From NCBI GenBank assembly GCA_004794655.1, contig SMMW01000622.1, positions 2,046,001-2,110,000 of the forward strand: 64,000 nt of DNA, read 5' to 3'. Within the stretch, counting starts at the first letter, position 1, and each line of letters opens with the position of its first letter. A model generated the notes under the pieces. It searched no databases. It was given only the letters and a program-made list of their open reading frames with translations, and was not told the origin of the DNA. A program made the position numbers and the translations under genes. Source of the stretch: Marisa cornuarietis (lineage: Eukaryota > Mollusca > Gastropoda > Architaenioglossa > Ampullariidae). Of this stretch, positions 24,751 to 45,900 are shown piece after piece.

Positions 24751-26511
24751 CTGGGCAAAATAACATGAAAAGACTATACGAAATTACAAGAACTCTGTCA
24801 GGACGGAAAAACATCAATGCATGCAGGCCAGTAAAAAATAAAAATGGCAACGTCATTACTGGGGATGCAGAACAAAGATCTCGCTGGGCAGAACATTTTA
24901 AAGAAATACTGAACCGGCCACCACCAGCAACAATTTTGGACATTGCCCCAGTCACCGAGCAACTCCAGGTGAACACCAACCCACCAACCAAGGCAGAAAT
25001 CATCAAAGCCATCAAGTCTCTGAAAACTGGTAAGGCGGCAGGCCCAGATGGCATTCCTGCAGAGGCACTCAAGGCGGATCCAACAGCCGCAGCAGAGATG
25101 CTACACCCCCTGCTGCAGAAAATTTGGACGCAGGAGCAAGTTCCAGCAGACTGGAAACTTGGCTATCTGGTAAAGCTACCCAAGAAAGGTGACCTTACCC
25201 AGTGCAGCAACTGGCGTGGGATTATGCTACTGTCCATTCCCAGCAAGGTGCTGACCAGAATCATGCTGGACAGACTGAAGAATGCCCTAGACAAGAGACT
25301 GCGGCAAGAACAGGCAGGCTTTCGTCAGGGTAGATCATGCACAGACCATATTGCTACACTGCGAATCATTATTGAACAGTCCATCGAATGGCAGTCCCCA
25401 CTATACATGACATTTGTGGACTTTGAGAAGGCATTTGACTCCGTAGACAGAGAGACCATCTGGAAGTTGATGCAGCACTACGGATTTCCACCAAAGTTCA
25501 TTGCCATCATCCAACAGCTGTATGAGGACTCGACATGCCAGGTGATCCACAATGGGAAGCTGACGGACCCCTTTGCAGTGAGGACTGGAGTAAGGCAAGG
25601 TTGCATGCTCTCGCCGACAATCTTCCTGATCGTCATAGACTGGATCATGAGAAGAACAACCTCTAACAGCAACACAGGCATTCGATGGACCTTTGCCATG
25701 CAACTTGAAGATCTCGACTTTGCAGACGACATCAGCCTGCTGTCCCACAAGCAACAACATGCACAGACAAAGCTCACTCGGCTCTCAGAAGAAGCAGCGA
25801 CAACTGGCCTGACAATCAACATCAAGAAGACAGAGGTAATGCGGATCAACAACAAGCAAGAAGCCCCACTTCAACTACACAGGGAATGTATCACAGAGAC
25901 TGACCGCTTCACCTACCTAGGCAGCATAGTCACCAAAGATGGAGGTGCTGATGAAGATGTAAGAAGCAGAATAAATAAAGCCAGGCAAGCATTCCACATC
26001 CTGCGACCCATCTGGAATTCCAAGGCACTATCTCAACATACCAAGATCCGCATCTTTCATACGAACGTAAAATCTGTCCTTCTATATGGGTCTGAGACAT
26101 GGCGTGTAACAAACAACATCACCAGGAAGATTCAAACATTCATAAACAGATGTCTGCGGCACATTTTCAACATCAGATGGCCCGAGAGAATCTCCAATGC
26201 ATAACTGTGGGAGAGAGCCAACCAGAAACCTGCCAGCCAAGACATCAAGAAGCGAAAGTGGGGCTGGATCGGCCACACCCTGCGAAAGCCGGCCGAAAAT
26301 CTAACACGACAAGCTCTGGACTGGAACCCACAGGGGAGACGCAGGGTTGGGAGACCCAGACAGACGTGGAGAAGATCGGTCCACGGCAAGGCGGAGGCAG
26401 CTGGAATGACATGGACCCAACTGGGGAGGGAGGCCCAGAACCGGGTTCGCTGGCGTGGTGTAGTTGCAGCCCTATGCTCCACTGGGGGCGAAAAGGAATA
26501 AGAAGAAGAAG
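24751..26511 (+). mobile_element. 5'-truncated non-LTR retrotransposon (LINE) with reverse transcriptase
   Basis: One plus-strand frame runs from the insertion edge to a stop at 26499-26501, broken only by an in-frame TAA at 26202-26204. It encodes the reverse transcriptase: KAAGPDGIPAE, the catalytic FVDFEKAFDSVDR (near 25413), VRQGCMLSP, LDFADDISLL with the catalytic Asp pair at 25725-25730, GLTINIKKTEV and YLGSIV. After the stop come the usual C-terminal blocks: KWGWIGHTLRKP, NPQGRRRVGRPRQTWRR and RWRGVVAALC. The endonuclease half is absent, as expected from 5' truncation during target-primed reverse transcription. The 3' end is a short (AAG)n tail. The ATG at 24726 lies in the flanking repeat, not in the element. 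The clade (RTE, CR1 or related) is unresolved. Confidence 0.92.
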
Positions 26512-26888
26512 AACTATAAAGAGCTTTAGGTGGAAAGTAATAAAAGATGAAAAGACCTAAGAGGCAGAAGCAAGGATAGGGGGAGAGCAGGCCACCTTAA
26601 AATTGTGCAGAGAAAGGATGGGCTACCACCCCAGATGTTAGGAGTTGGGCCTTCGGGGGTAATCCCACATTGAAAAGGACAAATACACTCAATGAAATAT
26701 CCATGGCACATTAAAACCTGAATAATAATAATAGAACACATTTATATAGTGCCTTTCCCCAGCACCAAAGCCAGGTTTAAAGCACTTTGCAGTTGCATGA
26801 GCACAGGTTCTGAGGTTAGGCGCCTAATGCGATTTCAATCATGAACACACATGTACAAGGAGAGTGGGGAAGACACCAGGCTATCCAG
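26512..26888. repeat. 377-bp direct repeat, right copy
   Basis: This is the second copy of 24374-24750, beginning directly after the LINE's (AAG)n tail. Differences I see are A for T at about 26560, G for A at about 26812 and C for T at about 26823. Sequence beyond 26888 (AGAAAAACAACAGTC) differs from the LINE start, which fixes the repeat edge. Confidence 0.9.
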
Positions 26889-27031
26889 AGAAAAACAACA
26901 GTCTGCCCTGTAAGCAAGTGTCACATGCAGAGATTCAATATGACACCCAGTTATCACTATCATGATGGTAGGTGTTTTAACCGCTGCTCCAGCAACTGCC
27001 TCAATACCACAAACACCTTTAACCACTTGGT

Positions 27032-27285
27032 TTGGGCACGGATGCAGACAGCAGACCTCTCCAGAATCGCCCTACAATGGACTCCAGACGGCCGAAGAAA
27101 ACGAGGCCGCCCAAAGGAAACCTGGAGAAGAACAGTGAAAAGGGAGATGAAAGGAAAGGGCTGGACATGGGGTCACCTGGAGCGAGTTTCAGCCGATCGA
27201 CATCAGTGGCAAGCTCTGGTTGAGGCCTTATGTGCAACTAGCACGAAGAGGATTGATTGATTGATTGATTGATTGGGCACGGATG
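27032..27285 (+). mobile_element. Short 5'-truncated LINE with 13-bp target-site duplication
   Basis: TTGGGCACGGATG occurs at 27032-27044 and again at 27273-27285. Between them lies the C-terminal end of a LINE ORF, LSRIALQWTPDGRRKRGRPK, TWRRTVKREMKGKGWTWG, RHQWQALVEALCA, followed by a (TTGA)n tail at about 27251-27274. The first two bases of the duplication could belong to the tail, so 11 bp are unambiguous. It belongs to a different LINE family from the one at 24751. Confidence 0.9.
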
Positions 27286-29903
27286 TGTATAGGTGGATTG
27301 CTGTCTGTCTGCCGAGACCAACGCTGAGCCTCTTACAAAGTTCTCCGCTGTTAGTCTCGACGAGCCTTAAAAATGAATGTGAATAAACCAGAACCTATAT
27401 CGTCAAAAGCCTCTTTCTAGTAGTTAAACTGAAAAGTGACTAAACCGGAAGCTATATCGTAACCAGCCTCATTCTATGACTTCACTGATGCAAGCAGTCC
27501 AGTAATACAAGTCCGTGGTTTGGGATTTGTAAAACAAGTTGCAAACTTACTCAGATAAAGTCTAACAGGCTATGCAAGAAAACTTTTTTCACATATTAAA
27601 TAGCACTCTCTTCTAAATGATACCACGAAAAAGGAGGTTTATAAGCAACATGTTAAAATCACAGATTTCTCGAAACCAAAATTTTGTGTAACTGAGCTTT
27701 ATACTTTAAGAAATCTTCCACAAATGGTGAGAAAACATCTTGATTTAAAATAAAGTTTTATCACTTTGTTAATTAAATTTATTCTAAAGCACTTCAAAAT
27801 ACAACCTAATGTCTGGTCAGTTAAAACATCTCGTCAGTTGAACTGTTGTGAAAGTGGGTAAAGTGAATTATCAGGTTGCCATAATTAAACATATTCTAAA
27901 TGGTGTTTTTACCATTTCTTTATAATACAAATTCAAAAAAATACTATCTACATTTCACAAAATCTCTTCTCCTTTTTATGTTCTTAACATACACATTGTT
28001 AAAGGCACTGACCAAAAAAGGAAAAACTCCAAAACAAAAAATTACAACCAGGTTTTAATTTCTTATTAATATACACTTCTCATTCTGAAAGCCAATATTT
28101 CATATTTGTTTCAGGAAAACACATTATGAACACCCACTCACACATGAGTGTGTGCACACACACATGTATGCACACACACGCACACTCTCTCTCTTCTGCT
28201 GGCCTCTCAAAAAGCAGCTAGCTACAAATACTTAAATAACATAGCGCAAAGAACTTTCACATTGATTTCCCACACTCTGTTTAATTCCAGTTCACTGTAA
28301 ATGAGATATTACACATCAAGTATCTGAATACTGGAAATGACCTGAGGTTCCTAAAAGGAAACAGGAAATTCTAGATTTTTTAAAATCTTCTTTTGAGGCT
28401 GGTAGCTTTAAAAATTATAGTACTAGTCTACTGTGCCTTTTTTTTCTTTTTTGTCCTTCATTTCATGTATTCTGAATGAAACTGACCAGCTTGGTTTTTT
28501 TGGCATTTACAAAAGTAGATTTCACTGACTCAAGCCCATGCTATTTACTATTGATACATTTTGCTTCAATATGAACCCTGACTGTAAAATTTGTTCACTT
28601 TCTCTGTTCATCAACGAACTTCTAAGAAGAATGAACACAATTAATTTAACCATCAATGTCAGCTAAACTGGTATTCCATCAAATATTGAGACAAATGGAT
28701 TTTATTTTAATTAAATGTACTGATGACTGTCAAAACAAAATACAGGATATATATTATCTGAAAATACAAATAAAAATGCTGGAGAAGTATGGCTGAGAAG
28801 TAAGGATTTAAGGAATCATTTAACTACACTTCTTTAGGACTGTACTTTTCCCACACCCCCAGCACCATCTGGCAGGTAAGAGAAGAGATGGGAGAAAAAC
28901 CTGTCAGGTCACATGCAAGTCTAGAACTTGCTGGCCAGTTTGTGCATAATTGTGATTAAAGCCTTATCTATTATTTCAGGAGATGATAGATAAAGCACCA
29001 GTGTTCCTGTGTTAAAATATGTCAATATCTGTTTTACAAAGTATTGCACAGAGGAAATAATAGAACACTTTGGTCAAAAGTTTCGACATGCATACAATTT
29101 CATGTTATTTCTGCGCTGCTCTTAAAATAGTTAACAAAAGGTATATTTAAAAGCAAATGTTTAAAAAAAGGGAAAAAATGACCAAGAAGAGTGGAAGACC
29201 TCATGTAAAGGCTGTTCACAGTCCTAGCTTTAGTGAAATTTCCCCACACCAACCTCTGAACACTGAGTTCTCTTGATGAGCACAGCCCTTCCAACAGTCA
29301 AGAAAGCACTTCATGACAAACAGCTAACACAGGAATGGCTCAGGCTTCACAGAAGTTTTAACAGACATCCTTATGCTTAATCTGGAAGGTAGCAAAACAA
29401 CAGTGATGAAATTCATCATCACCATCAATCTTCAAAAAGGATTTAAAAAGAAAAACTTCCTGAAATGTCCAAAAAGAAATCTTGAGTAATTCTCAGTTTG
29501 ACTTACATAATAATCCTTAAAGAACTCTAGCAAAAACTTACATTTTTTTTATCTACCTGCCAATGAATTAGAGGACAAACAATTTAGGGCTATCTCCCAG
29601 GCCTTTTATAATGGTCCAGAATTTTATGTCCAGCCTGTAAGGGTCCAGTCTTAAAAAAGTAGGAAATTTGATTAACAAGGACTGAGTAATTGCAAATTCA
29701 AATCACTCAGTCACAAACACAGAATCACATCAAACATACAAACAAGGTTTCTTTTCTCATCACTAGGAAAACAATGGGCAGAATTGTTTTCACAGAGGTG
29801 GAAAATTACAAGCCCTCATCTCCACAAATCAATTTCTGGCAAAAAATAATCTATTTACAGCTTGTGGTCTTAAACTATGTTCCAAAACAGTCACTGACCT
29901 TGC
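27286..29903. other. Noncoding; probably partly the MELK 3' UTR
   Basis: No coding sequence was recognised. MELK is transcribed leftward and its stop is at 29904, so its 3' UTR must extend into this stretch, but I could not choose a polyadenylation site. A (CA)n-rich simple repeat lies at about 28138-28190. Confidence 0.5.
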
Positions 29904-40841
<10,938 letters not shown>

Positions 40842-41054
40842 TATGAAGGAATTACAATCACATCAATGATGTAAGACTGTGTAGCAGCTGAAACAAAATT
40901 AAACTTAAAAAATTTGATCTTGCTGTCCATGCTGATCATAAAACCAGTTTTAACAAGAGAATCTAGATTTAACTGATTAAAGTAACAACTTTAAGGGCAG
41001 CTCATTTGAATTTTTCTTTCACCACCATGTTTCCAGTTATCTGCCCATGTTGCT

Positions 41055-41240
41055 AAGATAATAATAATAATGGTGTGAGCTTTTATAGCGCGGTATTCCA
41101 GCCAAAGCCAGGCTCTCTGTGCATTAAAAACATAAAAACACAAGACAGACAAAATTCCTCTGGCTCTCTCTGTGAAGTTAATGTAAATGCCAGCTCGTTC
41201 TTCTGCCGGATGACATTCATAAATCAAGATGAGACAGATC
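41055..41240. repeat. Interspersed (AAT)n-headed repeat
   Basis: An (AAT)n run is followed by GGTGTGAGCTTTTATAGCGC and, about 40 bp on, CTCTCTGTGCATTAAAAACA. The core TTTTATAGCGC is shared with the copies at 41798 and 43590. It lies in the 5' region of MELK, upstream of the start codon. Confidence 0.65.
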
Positions 41241-41797
41241 TATAGTCATTGGACTCGATCAAAATAGGGTAATAAAGATAAAGTCTTTCAATATAGTAAG
41301 CTACAGTTATTTATACATCATCTTTTAATCAATATAATATGAATTTGCAAGATAACTTTCAACACAAATTAACAAACCAAAATTTCTATAGTATTTTAAG
41401 TTAAATAGCCACAAGTCATTTTACTATATCATTCAGAACCAATGCCATATTAAAAACCAATGCCAATTAACATGCCAATATAAACAAATACTTTATTTCA
41501 AAATTTTCAACGGAAACAGTTGCTTTAATAGCATGAAGAAATGCTATTTTAGGCCAGTCTACATAAACATATGTGTGTGTGTCTCTCTCTCTCTCTTTCA
41601 CACGCACACACAATACATGAGGGCTTTACAGAAAATAGTTGGCATTCACATATTTCACAAGGTGGAGTATCTTTACTATCATCCTACACCTGCTTCATCA
41701 TTTAGAATTTACAATGTGTAAAAGATCACTATGCTTCTGCATTGTGTTGTGATGATGATCTGGATATTATGTTGATGATAATCTTGTGGGTTGTTTA

Positions 41798-42195
41798 ATA
41801 ATAATAGTGAAGATTTTTATAGCGCATATTCACACTCATAGAGAGCATGCTCTTAGCGCTTAAAACGGGGAAGAGACGTGGACTAAGTAGATACTGAACA
41901 AAGGGGACGAAAGAAAACGACAGTACTGACGACGAAACAGAAAACAAAAGGCATCAAGTAACAGGAACAGAGAAATATATAGTGATTCTGCCGAGAAAGA
42001 TGGGTACAGTAGCAAGAGGGAAGGGGGAATAAGAAGGACTAGCATTGTGGACTGTGTTAGGAGTAATGCTCAAGGAAGAGGTGCGTTTTCAGTGCAGATT
42101 TGAAAGATTCAATTGTAGGAAGGTGGCGGATATGGAAAGGAAGAGAGTTCCATTGTTTTGCAGCACAGTAGCCAAAAGTCCTGTGACCATATGTT
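41798..42195. repeat. Interspersed (AAT)n-headed repeat, long copy
   Basis: It starts AATAATAATAGTGAAGATTT, then TTATAGCGCATATTCACACT and CATAGAGAGCATGCTCTTA, and later holds GTGCGTTTTCAGTGCAGATTT and AGAGTTCCATTGTTTTGCAG. The first 60 bp are nearly identical to the copy at 43590. It lies between the MELK start codon and its likely promoter. Confidence 0.75.
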
Positions 42196-42626
42196 TATAA
42201 GAATGTTTTCAAAACCGTATCTGCAGCTTTCTGAAAATCATATAGGCAGATGCTCCTCAGAACCATATGAAACTCAGATTCTTGTACTGATGTTCAGCTA
42301 TTCTGATGATTAGACATTTGATTATACCTACAATGTACAAGTCTATCGATTTTGTTTATCTCAGAAGCGTACTGTGACTGATATGTGTCGTATTTTGTAA
42401 CGACTGCCAAATGCGAAATCTTTTATTACTGTTTAGACTAAGTAGTTTTGTAAACAATGAATAGTTGTCCGATCATTCAACATCTACTGGATTGGTCATC
42501 CAATCACTCTGATCGATACTAACAGGCAAAAAAAATGCAGATGCCCAAAGCATAAAACTGTCTGAGCACACAGCTTCTATGCACTGCACACTGAAAAAAA
42601 TGTCTATTTCTCTTTTCTAAAAGTAC

Positions 42627-42700
42627 CTGGGATGTCTGAAGAAAGTCGCTAGTTTTTTCTAGGCTTCACTTCACCAACCAAGCAGCACCTGCGGCAAGTT
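42627..42700 (-). other. MELK: Probable 5' UTR exon of MELK
   Basis: On the minus strand a consensus-like donor CAG/GTACTT lies at 42627/42626. The first coding exon has an acceptor TTTTGTTTCAG just above 40887, 46 bp before the ATG, which implies an untranslated exon upstream. The upper end (transcription start) is a guess. There is no transcript evidence here. Confidence 0.35.
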
Positions 42701-42925
42701 TATACGATATGTTTGAAATTGCCTCGTCACAGTCAACCAATCGCAATGGTTAGAAACAAGATCTTCATTTATTAAGTACTAGGAAACAAACAATATTCAA
42801 CAAACAATAAGTTTAGTATAAAAGCTTGATAGTTATTCGAGAATAATTTCTTTACAATGCTTTTTAAATTTTATTACCTTTATGCATAGTGTTGCAGACG
42901 TTTGCTGCGGAGTGTTAAAGGAAAC
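42701..42925. promoter_or_regulatory. Likely bidirectional promoter, MELK / acidic nuclear protein gene
   Basis: The two genes point away from each other with only about 225-300 bp between the probable MELK first exon and the ATG at 42926. A CCAAT box lies at 42737-42741 and a TTTGAA motif at 42712-42717, 19 bp away. On the minus strand the CCAAT box comes first and the TTTGAA/TTCAAA lies downstream, the order seen in cell-cycle promoters bound by NF-Y and the DREAM/MuvB complex. Human MELK is a known cell-cycle-regulated gene. Two further CCAAT/ATTGG motifs sit at about 42491-42505. No TATA box is evident. Confidence 0.55.
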
Positions 42926-45900
42926 ATGGCGTCAGATGAGGAGGTAAGAGGCTTTCAGAAATATTTGAATTAATACATCTGTCGTAATGTTTTCGTGCTT
43001 TCATAAAAACGTTACCCTGTTCGTTGCATTCTTGGCTTACCTTTTTTAAATACATTTGCTGCTTTTTTGCTTGCCCTTTGGTCTTTTATTTAGTGTATAA
43101 ACTATCGGAACGTGTTACCCATGTTGATAAATTGTAGAAATACTTTGAGAGACATATTGATATTTATAATTCAGACGTGAATCAGTGTTGATTTGTCATT
43201 TTTATGATTGTTAAATATGACGTTTCTGTAATTAATAGAATCGTGAATAATAATGGATGTCTCCTAACTCGATTCTCGGTGTTATCTATCTCATTGATCA
43301 GTGTCTTTCATAGTGTATACTAACATACATAATAATGTTGTAGCAAATACCGGTGTTCTGTGTGACATGGTTAGTGACTTTTAATTTTTAATCGTGAGCA
43401 TGATCCAATACCAATGACAGTCTCTTAATCACTGACAGAGTGCAAAGTTAAAATTATTTCTTTCGTTTAGAGATAAAAATTGTGATATGGACATGTAACA
43501 CGCTAATAGGAAATGAGAAGAATAGGACAAAAATGTGAAGCAAAAGAGCTATAAGCATATCACTAAATTGTTATATTATGTTTTATATAAATACAATAAT
43601 AATAATATTAATAAATGAAGATTTGTATAGCGCATATTCACACTCATAGAGAGCATGCTCTTAATGCTTAAAAACAAGGAAGAGACAAAGACTAAATGGA
43701 TAGAACACGAGGGGCATAAGAATAAACGACAGTACTGACGACAAACAGAAAACAAAGATGGAAAACACAAAAGACACCAAGTAACAGATACACATAAATA
43801 CATATAGTGACATGACTAAAAGATGTAAATGCAGCTTGCTGTCTTTAGTTGGATTATGAATAACCTTAAAACTGCTGATAAAGTATTCAAGCAGAATACA
43901 GTCGGACCTCACTAAGTGGAACTCAAAGGGACCTGAAAAAAATTCGACTTACGGAGTTTTCGAGTTATGGAAAATGGCACAATAGGCGCAGGTTAATCAA
44001 GGACAATGTTTTTCCAGCTTAATTACTGTATTATAACCATTTATTATACAGTAATATCGTTTCATACGGATGCATGTACTGCCATTTCCGCGGCATGTAC
44101 CGCACGGGAAAAACCACACCGACATGAACTCTATTCAGAGCTCGTCCCGATAAGAGACTTGACAAAGTGTCGAAAACATATTTTTCACAGTAAGTTTGCG
44201 TGTGAACCACCAACGGTCCACTGGTCACGTTGCCACCGCCTGAAAGGATTGTCAAGGCAGGTAGCCATAAATCTTGACCAGTGATGCGCGGTCCGCCGAC
44301 TTGACGTGGCCGTGGGAAAAGTCTAGTGTCGGCCAGTTCCCCTGACTCGGTCAACTTCAAAGGGGGGACTGGTGTGAGAGTCAGTTAGTTGTCCACTTTT
44401 ACACAAAGATGAAAGGAAAATGGGATAAAAGTGTCTTTCTTGAGATTGTTTGGAACATAGTTTGGAACAGTTTGAGACATAGTTGCATCTGGTTGGTGAT
44501 GACTCAAAATTCGACTAAGGGAGGTTGGAAGCCAAAAAAATCTTCGAGTTAAGGAGATCTAAAATATACATTGTTCTTATGGAATTTGGCCGGGAACTAA
44601 CAATTAATTCGATATAGGGATGTTTTCGACTTAGGGAAGGTCGACTTAGCGAGGTTCAACTGTAGCTTTAAAAATTCTGGCATTGGGTTAGCTTCTCCGA
44701 TTTTAAAGTAACTGCTCCAGCTAAATCTCTAGCTCTGAATGTGACACTGGAAACTTTTACCATCTGCTTCAGCAACAGTTCCTTGCATAACACCTGAAAA
44801 TCTGAGGAAAACGTATATTTGAGATGCTTTCCACAGTAGTTTGCTTCTCTAATTTTTCATGGCTAGAAAGTTGAGGGGATCAAATACCTTGGCATCCACT
44901 TAAGCTCAAGAGTATCTTTGACAGACAATGTTGACTGTTAATATAAGAAAGCCCAAAGCAGGTTTTATATGCTTTCCAAGCTGTGCATGTTTGGTGTCAA
45001 GACTTTCAAAATGTTCTACAACTGCTTTATTGAAGATTTGCTTGTTTCTTGCTTGGTTCAAAAACCTGTCCATGAAAGATCTTGGCCAGCTAAACAGGCA
45101 TATGTCAGGCATATTGGTCAGTGCAAAGTTGCATAGTCGAGATAACATTTTCTGTCAGACCACCATAGCCTATAGCAAAAGTCATCCAATATGAGTCTTC
45201 CTTTACCCCCTCTCTCTCCTCTAGTCAGTTACACCTCCACCCCTATCTTGTTAAAATGAAAACATACAGTAACAACTTTATTCCCTCCAATATCCAACAG
45301 CTGGCTATTTTAGGTGATCCATGTCAAAGCGTGGATATCTTTGTTCTCCCACCTATGTTTTTCTGAGCTTTAGAGCAAGTTTGCTTATAAGCAAGTTATG
45401 GTCACTACCTGTGTGTACCTCCATTTGCCATTAATAATAATGTGGTCTATCTGACTCTCTGTCCTGCCATCAGGTGACTTCCAACTCACTTTGTGGATCT
45501 TCTTACGTTGAAAAATTGTTCCTCTAATTACAAGGTCATTTTCCTTACAAAAACTACACACTCTGGTGCCATTGTCACTTATATGCCCTATAGCTTCCTT
45601 TCCAGTGGTTCTTCCTCTTCCTTCATTCTTGCTGCCAACTCTAGCATCAAAATCTCCTTGTACCATTATTACATCATTGGTAGGGATGTTTTCCATTGCT
45701 GCCTGTAAGCTGTTGTAAAAATCTGGAGAATGTCATGCAATTTGTTTCAGTATCATCTGCTGGCTGTGCCTAACTAAAGATTAGATATTGTCAGTCAGAA
45801 TAAGAACTTTGTTAATACAAGTAGCACATAGTCTTAAGTAGTTGATTCGCAATGATTTTCTTAAATAACCTCTTGACTTATGGAGTTGTTGCATGCAGTT

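Noticed and set aside
24388..26741. Two identical 71-residue minus-strand frames (24388-24603 and 26526-26741) as a duplicated gene
   Set aside because: They are the same noncoding stretch of the 377-bp direct repeat read twice.
24374..26888. LTR retrotransposon interpretation of the 377-bp repeats
   Set aside because: The repeats do not begin TG or end CA, no primer-binding site or gag/protease/integrase is present, and the enzyme between them is of the non-LTR type.
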